Below are positions 6,815 through 12,696 of a stretch of 12,696 bases of DNA, piece by piece. Made by a program: the position numbers and the translations under genes. This DNA comes from Anaerolineae bacterium. GTDB taxonomy: Bacteria > Chloroflexota > Anaerolineae > JAFGEY01. Location: positions 1 to 12,696 of the forward strand of contig JAFGIE010000106.1 of assembly GCA_016929775.1 (NCBI GenBank), read 5' to 3'. How positions within the stretch are numbered: position 1 is the first letter of the stretch; every line of letters starts with the position of its first letter. The notes below the pieces were generated by a model that saw only the letters and a list, made by a program, of their open reading frames with translations, ran no database searches and was not told where the DNA came from.

Positions 6815-7585
6815 TCAGTGCGTATAGGCATACACCAGGTGTGCGTAGCGCCGCCGCACAGCGCGCGGCAGGAACCGCTCTCCAACCGACCACGCCTCCA
6901 GGACGCCCATCGCCACCCGCTCCACCCGGCTCTCCGCCGCGCGCGCTTTGGCCTGCTCGGTGCGCGTGACCCCGGGCGGAAATGGCGGCAGGTCAACGTA
7001 CCCCGAATCCGCGACCTCCAGACCGGCGGCGCGGCAGGCAGCGACCAGATCGCCGAGCGCAAAGCCGCGCAGCTTGGTGCGGGTCAGGTGCGCGCGGTTG
7101 TCGCCATTGGGCGCGAAGAGCAGCGCCCGGCGCGAGGCCCGCCGCACCTGCGCCAAGTAGGCGCCCATGGCGGGCGGGTCCAGGCGCTGGATCGCCGAGG
7201 TCGTGACCCACAGGTCAAAGACAGGCTCCTGCGCCGTCGTGACCTCTGCCAGCGAGCGCAGGGCGCGCAGGTCGACCCGCGCGCGATCGACCCAGCGGCT
7301 GAGCTGGGCCGAAGCCAGCGCACGCTCGTAAGCTGCGAGCATCTCCTCACGGTCGTCGGCGACGGTCACGTGGCAGTCGTACAGGTGGGCAAGCAGCGCT
7401 AGGTCGAGACTGTAGCCGTACGCCTCAGGCAAGCCGCCGACCATGACCCGCGCCGGGGACGGTTCGCCTGCCAGGAGGCGGCGGAGGAGCTTGAGCTTTG
7501 CCGAGTACTCGTAGGCGGTGCCCATGCCCTCGCCCTCCATCAGGGCGACCGGGTACAGCGCTGCAACCGAGAAGCGTCTTCTCAC
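6815..7585 (-). CDS. Divergent class I SAM methyltransferase-like protein
   Basis: This 256-residue protein has a Rossmann-like alternation: VMVGGLPEAYGYS (48-60), then HVTVADDREE (72-81) at the end of beta-strand 2, VFDLWVTTSAIQ (122-133) and RRALLFAPN (152-160). The order resembles small-molecule methyltransferases, but the usual glycine-rich GxGxG loop is replaced by GGLPEAYG, so SAM binding is unproven. The start is GTG at 7585, decided by a perfect AAGGAGG (7600-7594) eight bases upstream; the frame stays open further upstream but would overlap the SDR gene by about 110 nt. It is the last gene of the minus-strand glycan run, 13 nt after the SDR gene, with its ribosome site overlapping that gene's stop. 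Modification of a surface sugar is inferred from position. It could also be a catalytically dead relative. Confidence 0.7.
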   Translation of the reverse strand: MRRRFSVAALYPVALMEGEGMGTAYEYSAKLKLLRRLLAGEPSPARVMVGGLPEAYGYSLDLALLAHLYDCHVTVADDREEMLAAYERALASAQLSRWVDRARVDLRALRSLAEVTTAQEPVFDLWVTTSAIQRLDPPAMGAYLAQVRRASRRALLFAPNGDNRAHLTRTKLRGFALGDLVAACRAAGLEVADSGYVDLPPFPPGVTRTEQAKARAAESRVERVAMGVLEAWSVGERFLPRAVRRRYAHLVYAYTH

Positions 7586-7598
7586 GACTTCAGCCTCC

Positions 7599-8579
7599 TT
7601 ACAACAGCCCTTGCTCGCGGTACCAAGCGACTGTGCGCCGCACGCCTTCCGGCAGCGAGACCTGGGGCACGTAGCCCAGCTCTGCGCGGGCCCGTTCCGT
7701 AGAGAAGGCACGGGTCTCGGTAAAGAAGGCGACTGCGCTGCGGCTCAGCGGTGGACGAAAGCCCCCCACTCGGCCCGCAGCTTCCAGCACCAGGGCGCCG
7801 GTGGTCGCCAACCAGAGGGGCACGCGCAGCCGAGGCGGGGCGACGCCCAGCGCCGCCGCAATCGTGGTCGCCAGCGTCCGGATCGTGACCGGCTGCGGCC
7901 CCGCGATGTGATACACGCGCCCGGCGCGCCCGCCCTCAGCGCAGAGCGCCATACCGCGCACCGCGTCATCGACGTAGGTCGGGTGGAGCATGCTCTCGCC
8001 AGAGCCGATGTAAAAGAACATGCCGCGCGCGATAGTCCGGTAGAGGCCCAGCACGTGGGTATCGCCCGGGCCATACACGAACTCGGGCCGAGCCACGCTC
8101 AGCGACAGCGACGCGCGAGCGCCGAGATCGAGGGCCAGTCGCTCGCCTTCCGCCTTGGTCCGCTCGTACACGTTGGTCGGGGCATACGGCGCCGTCTCGT
8201 CCGCGGGCGGGCCCTCGATCGGGCCCAGGACCCCGGGACTGCTGACGTGCAGGAAGCGGCGCGCGCCTGCTGCGTCCGCCGCTTGCACGACGTGCCGCGT
8301 GCCCTCGACGTGCAGCGCGCGGTAAGCGGGATCTGGGACCGGCATGCCGCCCAGCATGCCCGCTAGGTGGTAGACGACCTCGATGCCCTGCATCGCGCCG
8401 CGCAGACTGCTGGGCTCCAGCACGTCCCCGCGCACGACCTCGACGTCCACCCCGTGAAGGCGGGATAGGTCGCTCGAGGGACGGGCCAATACGCGCACCC
8501 GGTCGCCGCGCGCAGCGAGCACGCGCGCCAGCGCGCTGCCGAGGAACCCGGTCCCTCCGGTGATCAAGACACGCGTCAT
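7599..8579 (-). CDS. NAD(P)-dependent epimerase/dehydratase, extended SDR family
   Basis: The 326-residue extended SDR begins with the dinucleotide-binding loop GGTGFLG (8-14) straight after the first beta strand. GDVLEPSSL (51-59) and YHLAG (70-74) follow. The catalytic pair is YERTK, Tyr138 and Lys142, with HVSSPGV (111-117) supplying Ser113/Ser114. RPEFVYGPGD and HPTYVDDAVRG are the usual extended-SDR substrate and cofactor blocks. It resembles the 3-beta-hydroxysteroid dehydrogenase/HpnA-like branch as much as sugar-nucleotide epimerases, so the substrate is not fixed; the glycan context favours a nucleotide sugar. The ATG at 8579 forms an ATGA overlap with the gmhB stop and has a GA-rich ribosome site (GGGAGG region) upstream. 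An open extension to 8666 lies inside gmhB and lacks family similarity. Confidence 0.9.
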   Translation of the reverse strand: MTRVLITGGTGFLGSALARVLAARGDRVRVLARPSSDLSRLHGVDVEVVRGDVLEPSSLRGAMQGIEVVYHLAGMLGGMPVPDPAYRALHVEGTRHVVQAADAAGARRFLHVSSPGVLGPIEGPPADETAPYAPTNVYERTKAEGERLALDLGARASLSLSVARPEFVYGPGDTHVLGLYRTIARGMFFYIGSGESMLHPTYVDDAVRGMALCAEGGRAGRVYHIAGPQPVTIRTLATTIAAALGVAPPRLRVPLWLATTGALVLEAAGRVGGFRPPLSRSAVAFFTETRAFSTERARAELGYVPQVSLPEGVRRTVAWYREQGLL

Positions 8580-9229
8580 CCGCGCTCCCCCTCCCTCTCC
8601 TGCCCTGCACGCGCGCCGGGCTCCGGAACTCGGAATGCTCCCCCGCCGACGCTCCGCACGATCCACGCCGCAGCCGCAGGGAGGTCGTCGGCGGCATAGT
8701 CGAGCACGCCGTCCACCAGGCCCGCGTCGAGCATCGACTGCCCGTAGCCGGTGCGGACCAGCACCGTGCGGCAGCCCAGCCGCGCCCCCGCGATCACGTC
8801 CGTCTCCCGGTCTCCCACGACGACAGAGCGCGACAGGTCAAGGCCCAAGTCGTGTGCAGCGCGCTCCAAGAGCGCCGTGCCCGGCTTCCGGCACGCACAG
8901 TCGCGCCGGTAGGCGCCCTGTCCCTGGGGATGATGCGGACAGTAATAGATCGCGTCCAGGGGCGCCCCCTGCTCAGCCAACAGGTGCTGCAACCGCGCGT
9001 GCACCCGGCGCACGTCCTCCTCGGTAAAGTAGCCGTGCGCCACGCCCGCCTGGTTGGTCACCAGGACCAGGGCAAACCCCGCCTCGCGAAGGGTACGCAG
9101 CCCGCTCGCGGCGCCCGGCAGGAGCTCCAGTTGGTCGGGACGCGAGAGGTAGGGCACGTGGCGGACGATCGTGCCGTCACGGTCCAAGAGGACCGCCGCT
9201 CGCGCCGGGCGAGGGCCGATGCTAGGCAC
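8576..9229 (-). CDS. gmhB: D-glycero-D-manno-heptose 1,7-bisphosphate 7-phosphatase (HAD family)
   Basis: The 217-residue HAD-superfamily IIIA phosphatase removes the C7 phosphate of heptose 1,7-bisphosphate. It shows the nucleophile motif LLDRDGT (Asp16, Asp18), TNQAGV (58-63), a zinc loop with C97, H99, C111 and C113 (CPHHP...CACRKP), Lys115 and the metal motif GDRETD (Asp140, Asp144). The zinc loop separates GmhB and the HisB N-terminal domain from other HAD enzymes; the heptose kinase and guanylyltransferase nearby favour GmhB. The last 25 or so residues are a low-complexity tail. The start is GTG at 9229, overlapping the upstream radical SAM stop by 8 nt without a good ribosome site, so initiation probably depends on translational coupling. 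The next gene overlaps it by 4 nt. It supplies the middle step between HddA and HddC, which lie on the opposite strand. Confidence 0.93.
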   Translation of the reverse strand: MPSIGPRPARAAVLLDRDGTIVRHVPYLSRPDQLELLPGAASGLRTLREAGFALVLVTNQAGVAHGYFTEEDVRRVHARLQHLLAEQGAPLDAIYYCPHHPQGQGAYRRDCACRKPGTALLERAAHDLGLDLSRSVVVGDRETDVIAGARLGCRTVLVRTGYGQSMLDAGLVDGVLDYAADDLPAAAAWIVRSVGGGAFRVPEPGARAGQEREGERG

Positions 9230-10316
9230 GGCGCGCTCTGCCGACGGCGCGGACGTACTCGAGCGCGACGCGCAGCACGGACAGCGGGTCCGCCATCATG
9301 TTGGTGTACGCGATGTTGGCTACTGGGCAGTAGCAGCCCCGCGTCTTGACCGCATGGCGTACGGCGCGGGCGCGCTCGCTCCCCCACAGCTTGCGAAAGT
9401 CCCAGTCGACATCGCGCAGGTTGCCCATGCTGCTGCCCATCACGCTGCACTCCCAGACATCACCATCCGGAAGGATGTGCGCCGAGAGCCAGCCCGCGTA
9501 ACAGGGGATGACCTGTCGCTTCTCACGGAGAATGCGCACCACCAGGTCATAGTACACCAGGCGCAGGGCTTGCGTGGCGCGCGAGATGCCGCTGAACTGC
9601 TGCTCGCGCAGCTGGTCGCGCAGGAAGTGGATCACGCGCGCATAGTCGTCGACGGAGGGCGTGATGTGACAGCCAACCGTGTCCAGCTCGACCCGTTCCT
9701 CGGCGATCTCGGTCACGTACGAGTCGGGGCTCAGGTCGCGCGCGTAGGCATATACCTCGTGAAAGTCCTGGAGATTGTACACCGAGATCACGGTGTGCAG
9801 GCCCACGCTCAGGTTCGGCGCCGCGATCGCTCGCAGACCACGGTAGGTCTCCATCGCCCGGGCAAAGTTTCCGGGTACGCCGCGGATCTGGTCGTGCCGC
9901 TCTCCCACTCCGTCGAGCGAGAGGTTGACGATCAGGTCGCTCTCCGGGCAGCGGCGCGCGATCTCGGCGACCCGGTCGGGGATCTGGCGGGCGAGCAAGC
10001 CGTTGGTCGGGATATTGAGGATCGCCGGACGGCAGTGCTCGTACGCGCTCTGGCAGAGGTCCTCGAGGTCACGCCGCAGGAAGGGTTCGCCGCCGCTGAA
10101 CGTGATCCAGTAGGGCGCACGCCCCAGGCTGCGGAAGACGCGATCGAACTCTTCCGTCGAGAGCTCGGGACCGGGGTCCTTGCGCCAGATGTTGCAGGTC
10201 CGGCAGCGCGAGTTGCAGCGATTGGTGACGCTCACGGTGACGTTGAGCGGCAACAGGCGAGGCCAACCCAGGGCCCGGAACGGGATGTAGAGCAGGATAC
10301 GCCATGGCAGTCTCAT
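9222..10316 (-). CDS. Radical SAM protein with C-terminal SPASM/twitch-like cysteine cluster
   Basis: The 364-residue protein has an N-terminal hydrophobic/basic segment and then the radical SAM motif C34-x3-C38-x2-C41 (CNSRCRTC). SGGEPFL (74-80) binds SAM. The conserved NLSLDG block (131-136) follows. The C-terminus has C272 (PCYAG), C290 and the pair C328/C330 (CYC), a set that could hold one auxiliary [4Fe-4S] cluster as in SPASM/twitch domains. These enzymes generate a 5'-deoxyadenosyl radical; the substrate is unknown. It sits between a glycosyltransferase and gmhB, which suggests a sugar or lipid-linked glycan target rather than a peptide, and no small precursor peptide gene is visible nearby. 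The ATG at 10316 has GAGGT just upstream, 7 nt after the glycosyltransferase stop. Confidence 0.9.
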   Translation of the reverse strand: MRLPWRILLYIPFRALGWPRLLPLNVTVSVTNRCNSRCRTCNIWRKDPGPELSTEEFDRVFRSLGRAPYWITFSGGEPFLRRDLEDLCQSAYEHCRPAILNIPTNGLLARQIPDRVAEIARRCPESDLIVNLSLDGVGERHDQIRGVPGNFARAMETYRGLRAIAAPNLSVGLHTVISVYNLQDFHEVYAYARDLSPDSYVTEIAEERVELDTVGCHITPSVDDYARVIHFLRDQLREQQFSGISRATQALRLVYYDLVVRILREKRQVIPCYAGWLSAHILPDGDVWECSVMGSSMGNLRDVDWDFRKLWGSERARAVRHAVKTRGCYCPVANIAYTNMMADPLSVLRVALEYVRAVGRARRA

Positions 10317-10323
10317 CGATACC

Positions 10324-11238
10324 TCACGTGCGAGTGATGATCTCTTTGCTGCTGTCGGCAGGCTCCCAGATCCGGTGGTCGCGCCTGGCGACGTAAAAGT
10401 CGTACGCGCCCAGGACGCGCGCCCAGACCTCGAGCAGCACCACGCCCGCTGCGCGCAAGAGGCGCATCGGGTGCGCGCCGGTCATACCCAGCATAGGGCA
10501 GAAGAGCTTGCGCACCAGGCCCAAGGTGCTGAACGTGGAGGGCGTGTAGCGGGTCCGCGCGCGAAGCTGGAGGTGCCCGGCATAGATGTTGCGGCGGCGC
10601 TTGACGAACTCGCGGACGGTCGTCGGTCCGCGCAGATAGAGCACCGCCTCGGGCACGTACACCTTGCGCATCTGCTTGCGGTGCACCAGCTCCTCGACGA
10701 TCCCCTCGTCGTCCACGGTGTCGGGCGAGATGAGCAGATCCGGGAACTTGCAGTAGGCGACCAGTTCGCCCATCTTGGGGTCGCTGAGCGAGACCTGGTG
10801 ATGCATCTCCCACAGCAAGTGCGCGGCAAAGCCGGTCAGCGAGTCGGGCTCGTTGACCGGGACAGGTCGCCCGCCCGTGATCCCGACATCGGGGTCGGCA
10901 AAGGGCGCCACCAGGTGCTCGATGCAGTCGGGCTCGGGAAGCACGTCGGCGTTGATGATCACGACAATGTCGTATTGCGCGTGCCAGCGAAAGAGATTGA
11001 TCGCCGACATCTTGCCCTCGCGCCGCTCCTGCACCAGGAGCCGGATGCGGGCATCGCAAGCCATCTCGTCTTGGACCACGCACTCGGTGTTGTCGGTGCA
11101 GCCGCTGGCGACGACGACGACCTCGCCGATCGCAACCGTATCGAGCTGTTGTGCGCACAGGGCCTGCAGCAGGTTGCCGATGTTGCGCTCTTCATTGTAC
11201 GCCATCACGCCGATACTGCACCGGAGCGGTTCGGGCAT
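10324..11238 (-). CDS. Family 2 glycosyltransferase
   Basis: The 304-residue protein has a GT-A fold N-terminus: SIGVMAYNEERNIGNLL (8-24) binds the nucleotide, and VVVASGCTDNT (41-51) is the next strand. IINADVLPEPD (94-104) holds the metal site, here Asn-Ala-Asp instead of the commoner Asp-Ala-Asp. DDEG (176-179) is a plausible catalytic-base region and KRRRNIYAGH (213-222) stands where QxxRW-like motifs sit. A hydrophobic stretch near 262-280 may be a membrane anchor. It would transfer a sugar, perhaps from GDP-heptose, to a growing glycan at the inner face of the membrane; donor and acceptor are inferred from context. The ATG at 11238 is chosen for its GGAGG five bases upstream; a GTG at 11280 in the same frame has no ribosome site. 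Confidence 0.9.
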   Translation of the reverse strand: MPEPLRCSIGVMAYNEERNIGNLLQALCAQQLDTVAIGEVVVVASGCTDNTECVVQDEMACDARIRLLVQERREGKMSAINLFRWHAQYDIVVIINADVLPEPDCIEHLVAPFADPDVGITGGRPVPVNEPDSLTGFAAHLLWEMHHQVSLSDPKMGELVAYCKFPDLLISPDTVDDEGIVEELVHRKQMRKVYVPEAVLYLRGPTTVREFVKRRRNIYAGHLQLRARTRYTPSTFSTLGLVRKLFCPMLGMTGAHPMRLLRAAGVVLLEVWARVLGAYDFYVARRDHRIWEPADSSKEIITRT

Positions 11239-11283
11239 GGGTTCCTCCAGAGTCACGCGCACAGCGCCCTGCCTGTTCACGGG

Positions 11284-12633
11284 CTAGGTCTCGGGCCCCA
11301 CATCGTCCGGGAGGGTGGAGCGCCCCTGACCGGTTCGCGCGCCAAGCCAGTACCACAGCTCGGCAAAGAGCACGAGGCCAAGGCTCGTTGCGGCGACCAT
11401 CGCCGCCATCTGGGTCAGCGTGGCGTGGCACAGCGCCAGCAGCGCGAGCTGGACCAGGGCTCCCACCAACAGCGCGTAGACATAGCCCGCCCGCTGGACC
11501 GACAGATAGTAGTTCATCCAGACGTAGGTCAGGGCATACCCGCTCATCGCCAGGGCGATCAAGCCGAGCACGGGCCCTGCGAACGGGTTCTGCACGCCAA
11601 AGACGATGCGCAGGATCGGCCCAGGGAGGACAAAGTAGGCGACGGTGAGTGCGGCACAGGGCAGGACGGTCAGGACCTGGCTCAGGCGCAGCAGCCGCGT
11701 CGAGTTGCGCGCGAGCAAATGGCGCTCGGCGCTCTTGGGAAAGAGCACTTGGGCGAACGCCGCCGGCAGGAACAGGACGATCTTGCCGAGCGTCACCGCC
11801 AGCGAGTAGTGACCCGCCTGCAGGGGTGGCGCATAGACCTTGACCAACAGGGCGTCCATGTTGACCAGCACGGCAAAGGCGATCACGCCGATCGCCGTCT
11901 TGCCAGCGTACTGCCTCAGCCCAGAGAGGAGGAGCGGCGCACGCGGCGCCAGTCGGTCAGCGCGTTGGCCCAGCATCCCGCCCAGCATCGCGATCCCGAG
12001 GAGAAGCGTGCCCACCGTGCCGATCGGCAGCGCCGCGACCGCACCGAGCGCATCCAGCCCAAGCCGGACGAGCAGCAGTCCAACCGCGAGACGAAAGGCG
12101 GCATGCGCCGCCTGGAGCAAGCCCAGGCGTTCGAACCGCTGCGCGCCCTGCAGCGCGCCGTCGATGACCGGCTTGACCATCAACGGCAAGAGCGAAGCCG
12201 CTGCCGCAAGCACGGGTCCCAGGGACTCGATCTGCAGCGCGCGCGCCAGCGGTCGCGCCAGCGCGGCGATCAGCAGCGAGGCGGCGATGCCGAGGAGGAA
12301 CGTCTGGCGGAAGGCAGTGCGGAGAAAGGCGCCGAGCTGGGTGCGCTGAGCCCGGGTCAAGAACTGCACCGTGTAGCGCGCGATCACCGTGCGCACGATC
12401 TCGAGCGACACGGCGACGATGCGCAGCATCGCCTGCAGCGCGATCAGGATCCCGTATCCCTCGGCAGTCAGGAGCCGCCCGACGATGACGTTGAAGGCAT
12501 AGTCGAGGACGTTCGAGAGGGACATGGTAGCGAACATGACCAGGCTGTGACGGATGTCGAGCCGGGCGAGCAGGGTACGCAGCAATGCGCCCGGCGTCTT
12601 GGTCGAAGCCGGGCTTGTCCATTCCTTGGTCAT
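11284..12633 (-). CDS. Wzx-like polysaccharide/oligosaccharide flippase
   Basis: The 449-residue integral membrane protein has many hydrophobic segments spread over its length, in the style of the MOP/polysaccharide transporter family (usually 12-14 helices). These proteins flip lipid-linked oligosaccharides across the cytoplasmic membrane. Family-like blocks include SLSNVLDYAFNVIVGRLLT near residues 37-55, the EGYG turn after it, and a central QYAGKTAIGVIAFAVLVNMD where the second repeat starts. The ATG at 12633 is chosen because GAGG lies eight bases upstream. In-frame upstream starts at 12663 and 12690 fall in the -10 and -35 boxes of the promoter. It heads the minus-strand run and is followed after 45 nt by the glycosyltransferase. 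A MurJ-type lipid II flippase role is less likely given the glycan context. Confidence 0.87.
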   Translation of the reverse strand: MTKEWTSPASTKTPGALLRTLLARLDIRHSLVMFATMSLSNVLDYAFNVIVGRLLTAEGYGILIALQAMLRIVAVSLEIVRTVIARYTVQFLTRAQRTQLGAFLRTAFRQTFLLGIAASLLIAALARPLARALQIESLGPVLAAAASLLPLMVKPVIDGALQGAQRFERLGLLQAAHAAFRLAVGLLLVRLGLDALGAVAALPIGTVGTLLLGIAMLGGMLGQRADRLAPRAPLLLSGLRQYAGKTAIGVIAFAVLVNMDALLVKVYAPPLQAGHYSLAVTLGKIVLFLPAAFAQVLFPKSAERHLLARNSTRLLRLSQVLTVLPCAALTVAYFVLPGPILRIVFGVQNPFAGPVLGLIALAMSGYALTYVWMNYYLSVQRAGYVYALLVGALVQLALLALCHATLTQMAAMVAATSLGLVLFAELWYWLGARTGQGRSTLPDDVGPET

Positions 12634-12661
12634 GTCATCTGCCTCGAGTGTACGGGCTCTC

Positions 12662-12690
12662 ATTCTACGTGAATCGGCTATGGGTGTCAA
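12662..12690 (-). promoter_or_regulatory. Strong sigma-70-type promoter for the glycan run
   Basis: On the minus strand a perfect TTGACA (12690-12685) is separated by exactly 17 nt from TAGAAT (12667-12662), five of six bases of the -10 consensus. The transcript would start near 12655, about 22 nt before the flippase ATG. This excludes the in-frame starts at 12663 and 12690. No other convincing promoter was seen between the six minus-strand genes, whose gaps are 45 nt or less, so this one probably drives all of them. Confidence 0.8.
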
Positions 12691-12696
12691 ATCTGC

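Noticed and set aside
7586..7711. Longer N-terminus for the methyltransferase-like protein
   Set aside because: It would overlap the SDR coding region by about 110 nt; the perfect AAGGAGG before GTG 7585 decides the shorter start.
10375..12672. Open frame of 765 codons on the plus strand opposite the flippase and glycosyltransferase genes
   Set aside because: It is antisense to two recognisable genes, rich in His, Gln, Arg and Asp as expected from the complement of GC-rich codons, and has no family motif. Long antisense frames are common in such DNA.

Overview
The window is GC-rich, gene-dense bacterial DNA with no mobile elements, RNA genes or CRISPR that I could find. The protein styles (the branching enzyme, a glycyl radical enzyme, an AmrS-type radical SAM protein, GDP-heptose genes) would fit an anaerobic or microaerobic member of the Chloroflexota. 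That placement is an impression from sequence style, not a measured result. The glycyl radical enzyme points to at least some anaerobic metabolism, because such enzymes are destroyed by oxygen.

Layout. (1) 1-3133, plus strand: the 3' half of a glycogen branching enzyme gene (glgB, cut by the window edge), then 8 nt later a complete 719-residue glycyl radical enzyme of unknown substrate. (2) 3155-4866, minus strand: pcm (isoaspartate repair methyltransferase) coupled by a 4-nt overlap to amrS, a radical SAM gene that ends tail to tail with the glycyl radical enzyme. (3) 4867-5048: a 182-nt divergent control region with a perfect TATAAT on each strand. (4) 5049-6799, plus strand: hddC and hddA, overlapping by 4 nt, which encode the nucleotidyltransferase and kinase of GDP-D-glycero-D-manno-heptose synthesis. 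(5) 6815-12633, minus strand: a six-gene operon-like run behind a near-consensus promoter at 12662-12690. In transcription order it holds a Wzx-like flippase, a family 2 glycosyltransferase, a radical SAM protein with a C-terminal cysteine cluster, gmhB (heptose bisphosphate phosphatase), an extended SDR epimerase/dehydratase and a divergent methyltransferase-like protein.

How the genes fit together. HddA, GmhB and HddC supply three consecutive steps from heptose 7-phosphate to GDP-heptose. The first step (sedoheptulose-7-phosphate isomerase, GmhA) is not in the window. The flippase, glycosyltransferase, SDR, methyltransferase-like and radical SAM genes would assemble, modify and export a heptose-containing surface glycan. 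The left part is less unified. The glycyl radical enzyme carries a Cys-x-Glu active-site motif, suggesting an eliminase or dehydratase rather than pyruvate formate-lyase. It has no canonical activase gene beside it; the nearest radical SAM gene is the convergent amrS, whose physiological role is not settled.

The two items most worth following are the glycyl radical enzyme/AmrS neighbourhood and the radical SAM protein embedded in the heptose-glycan operon.
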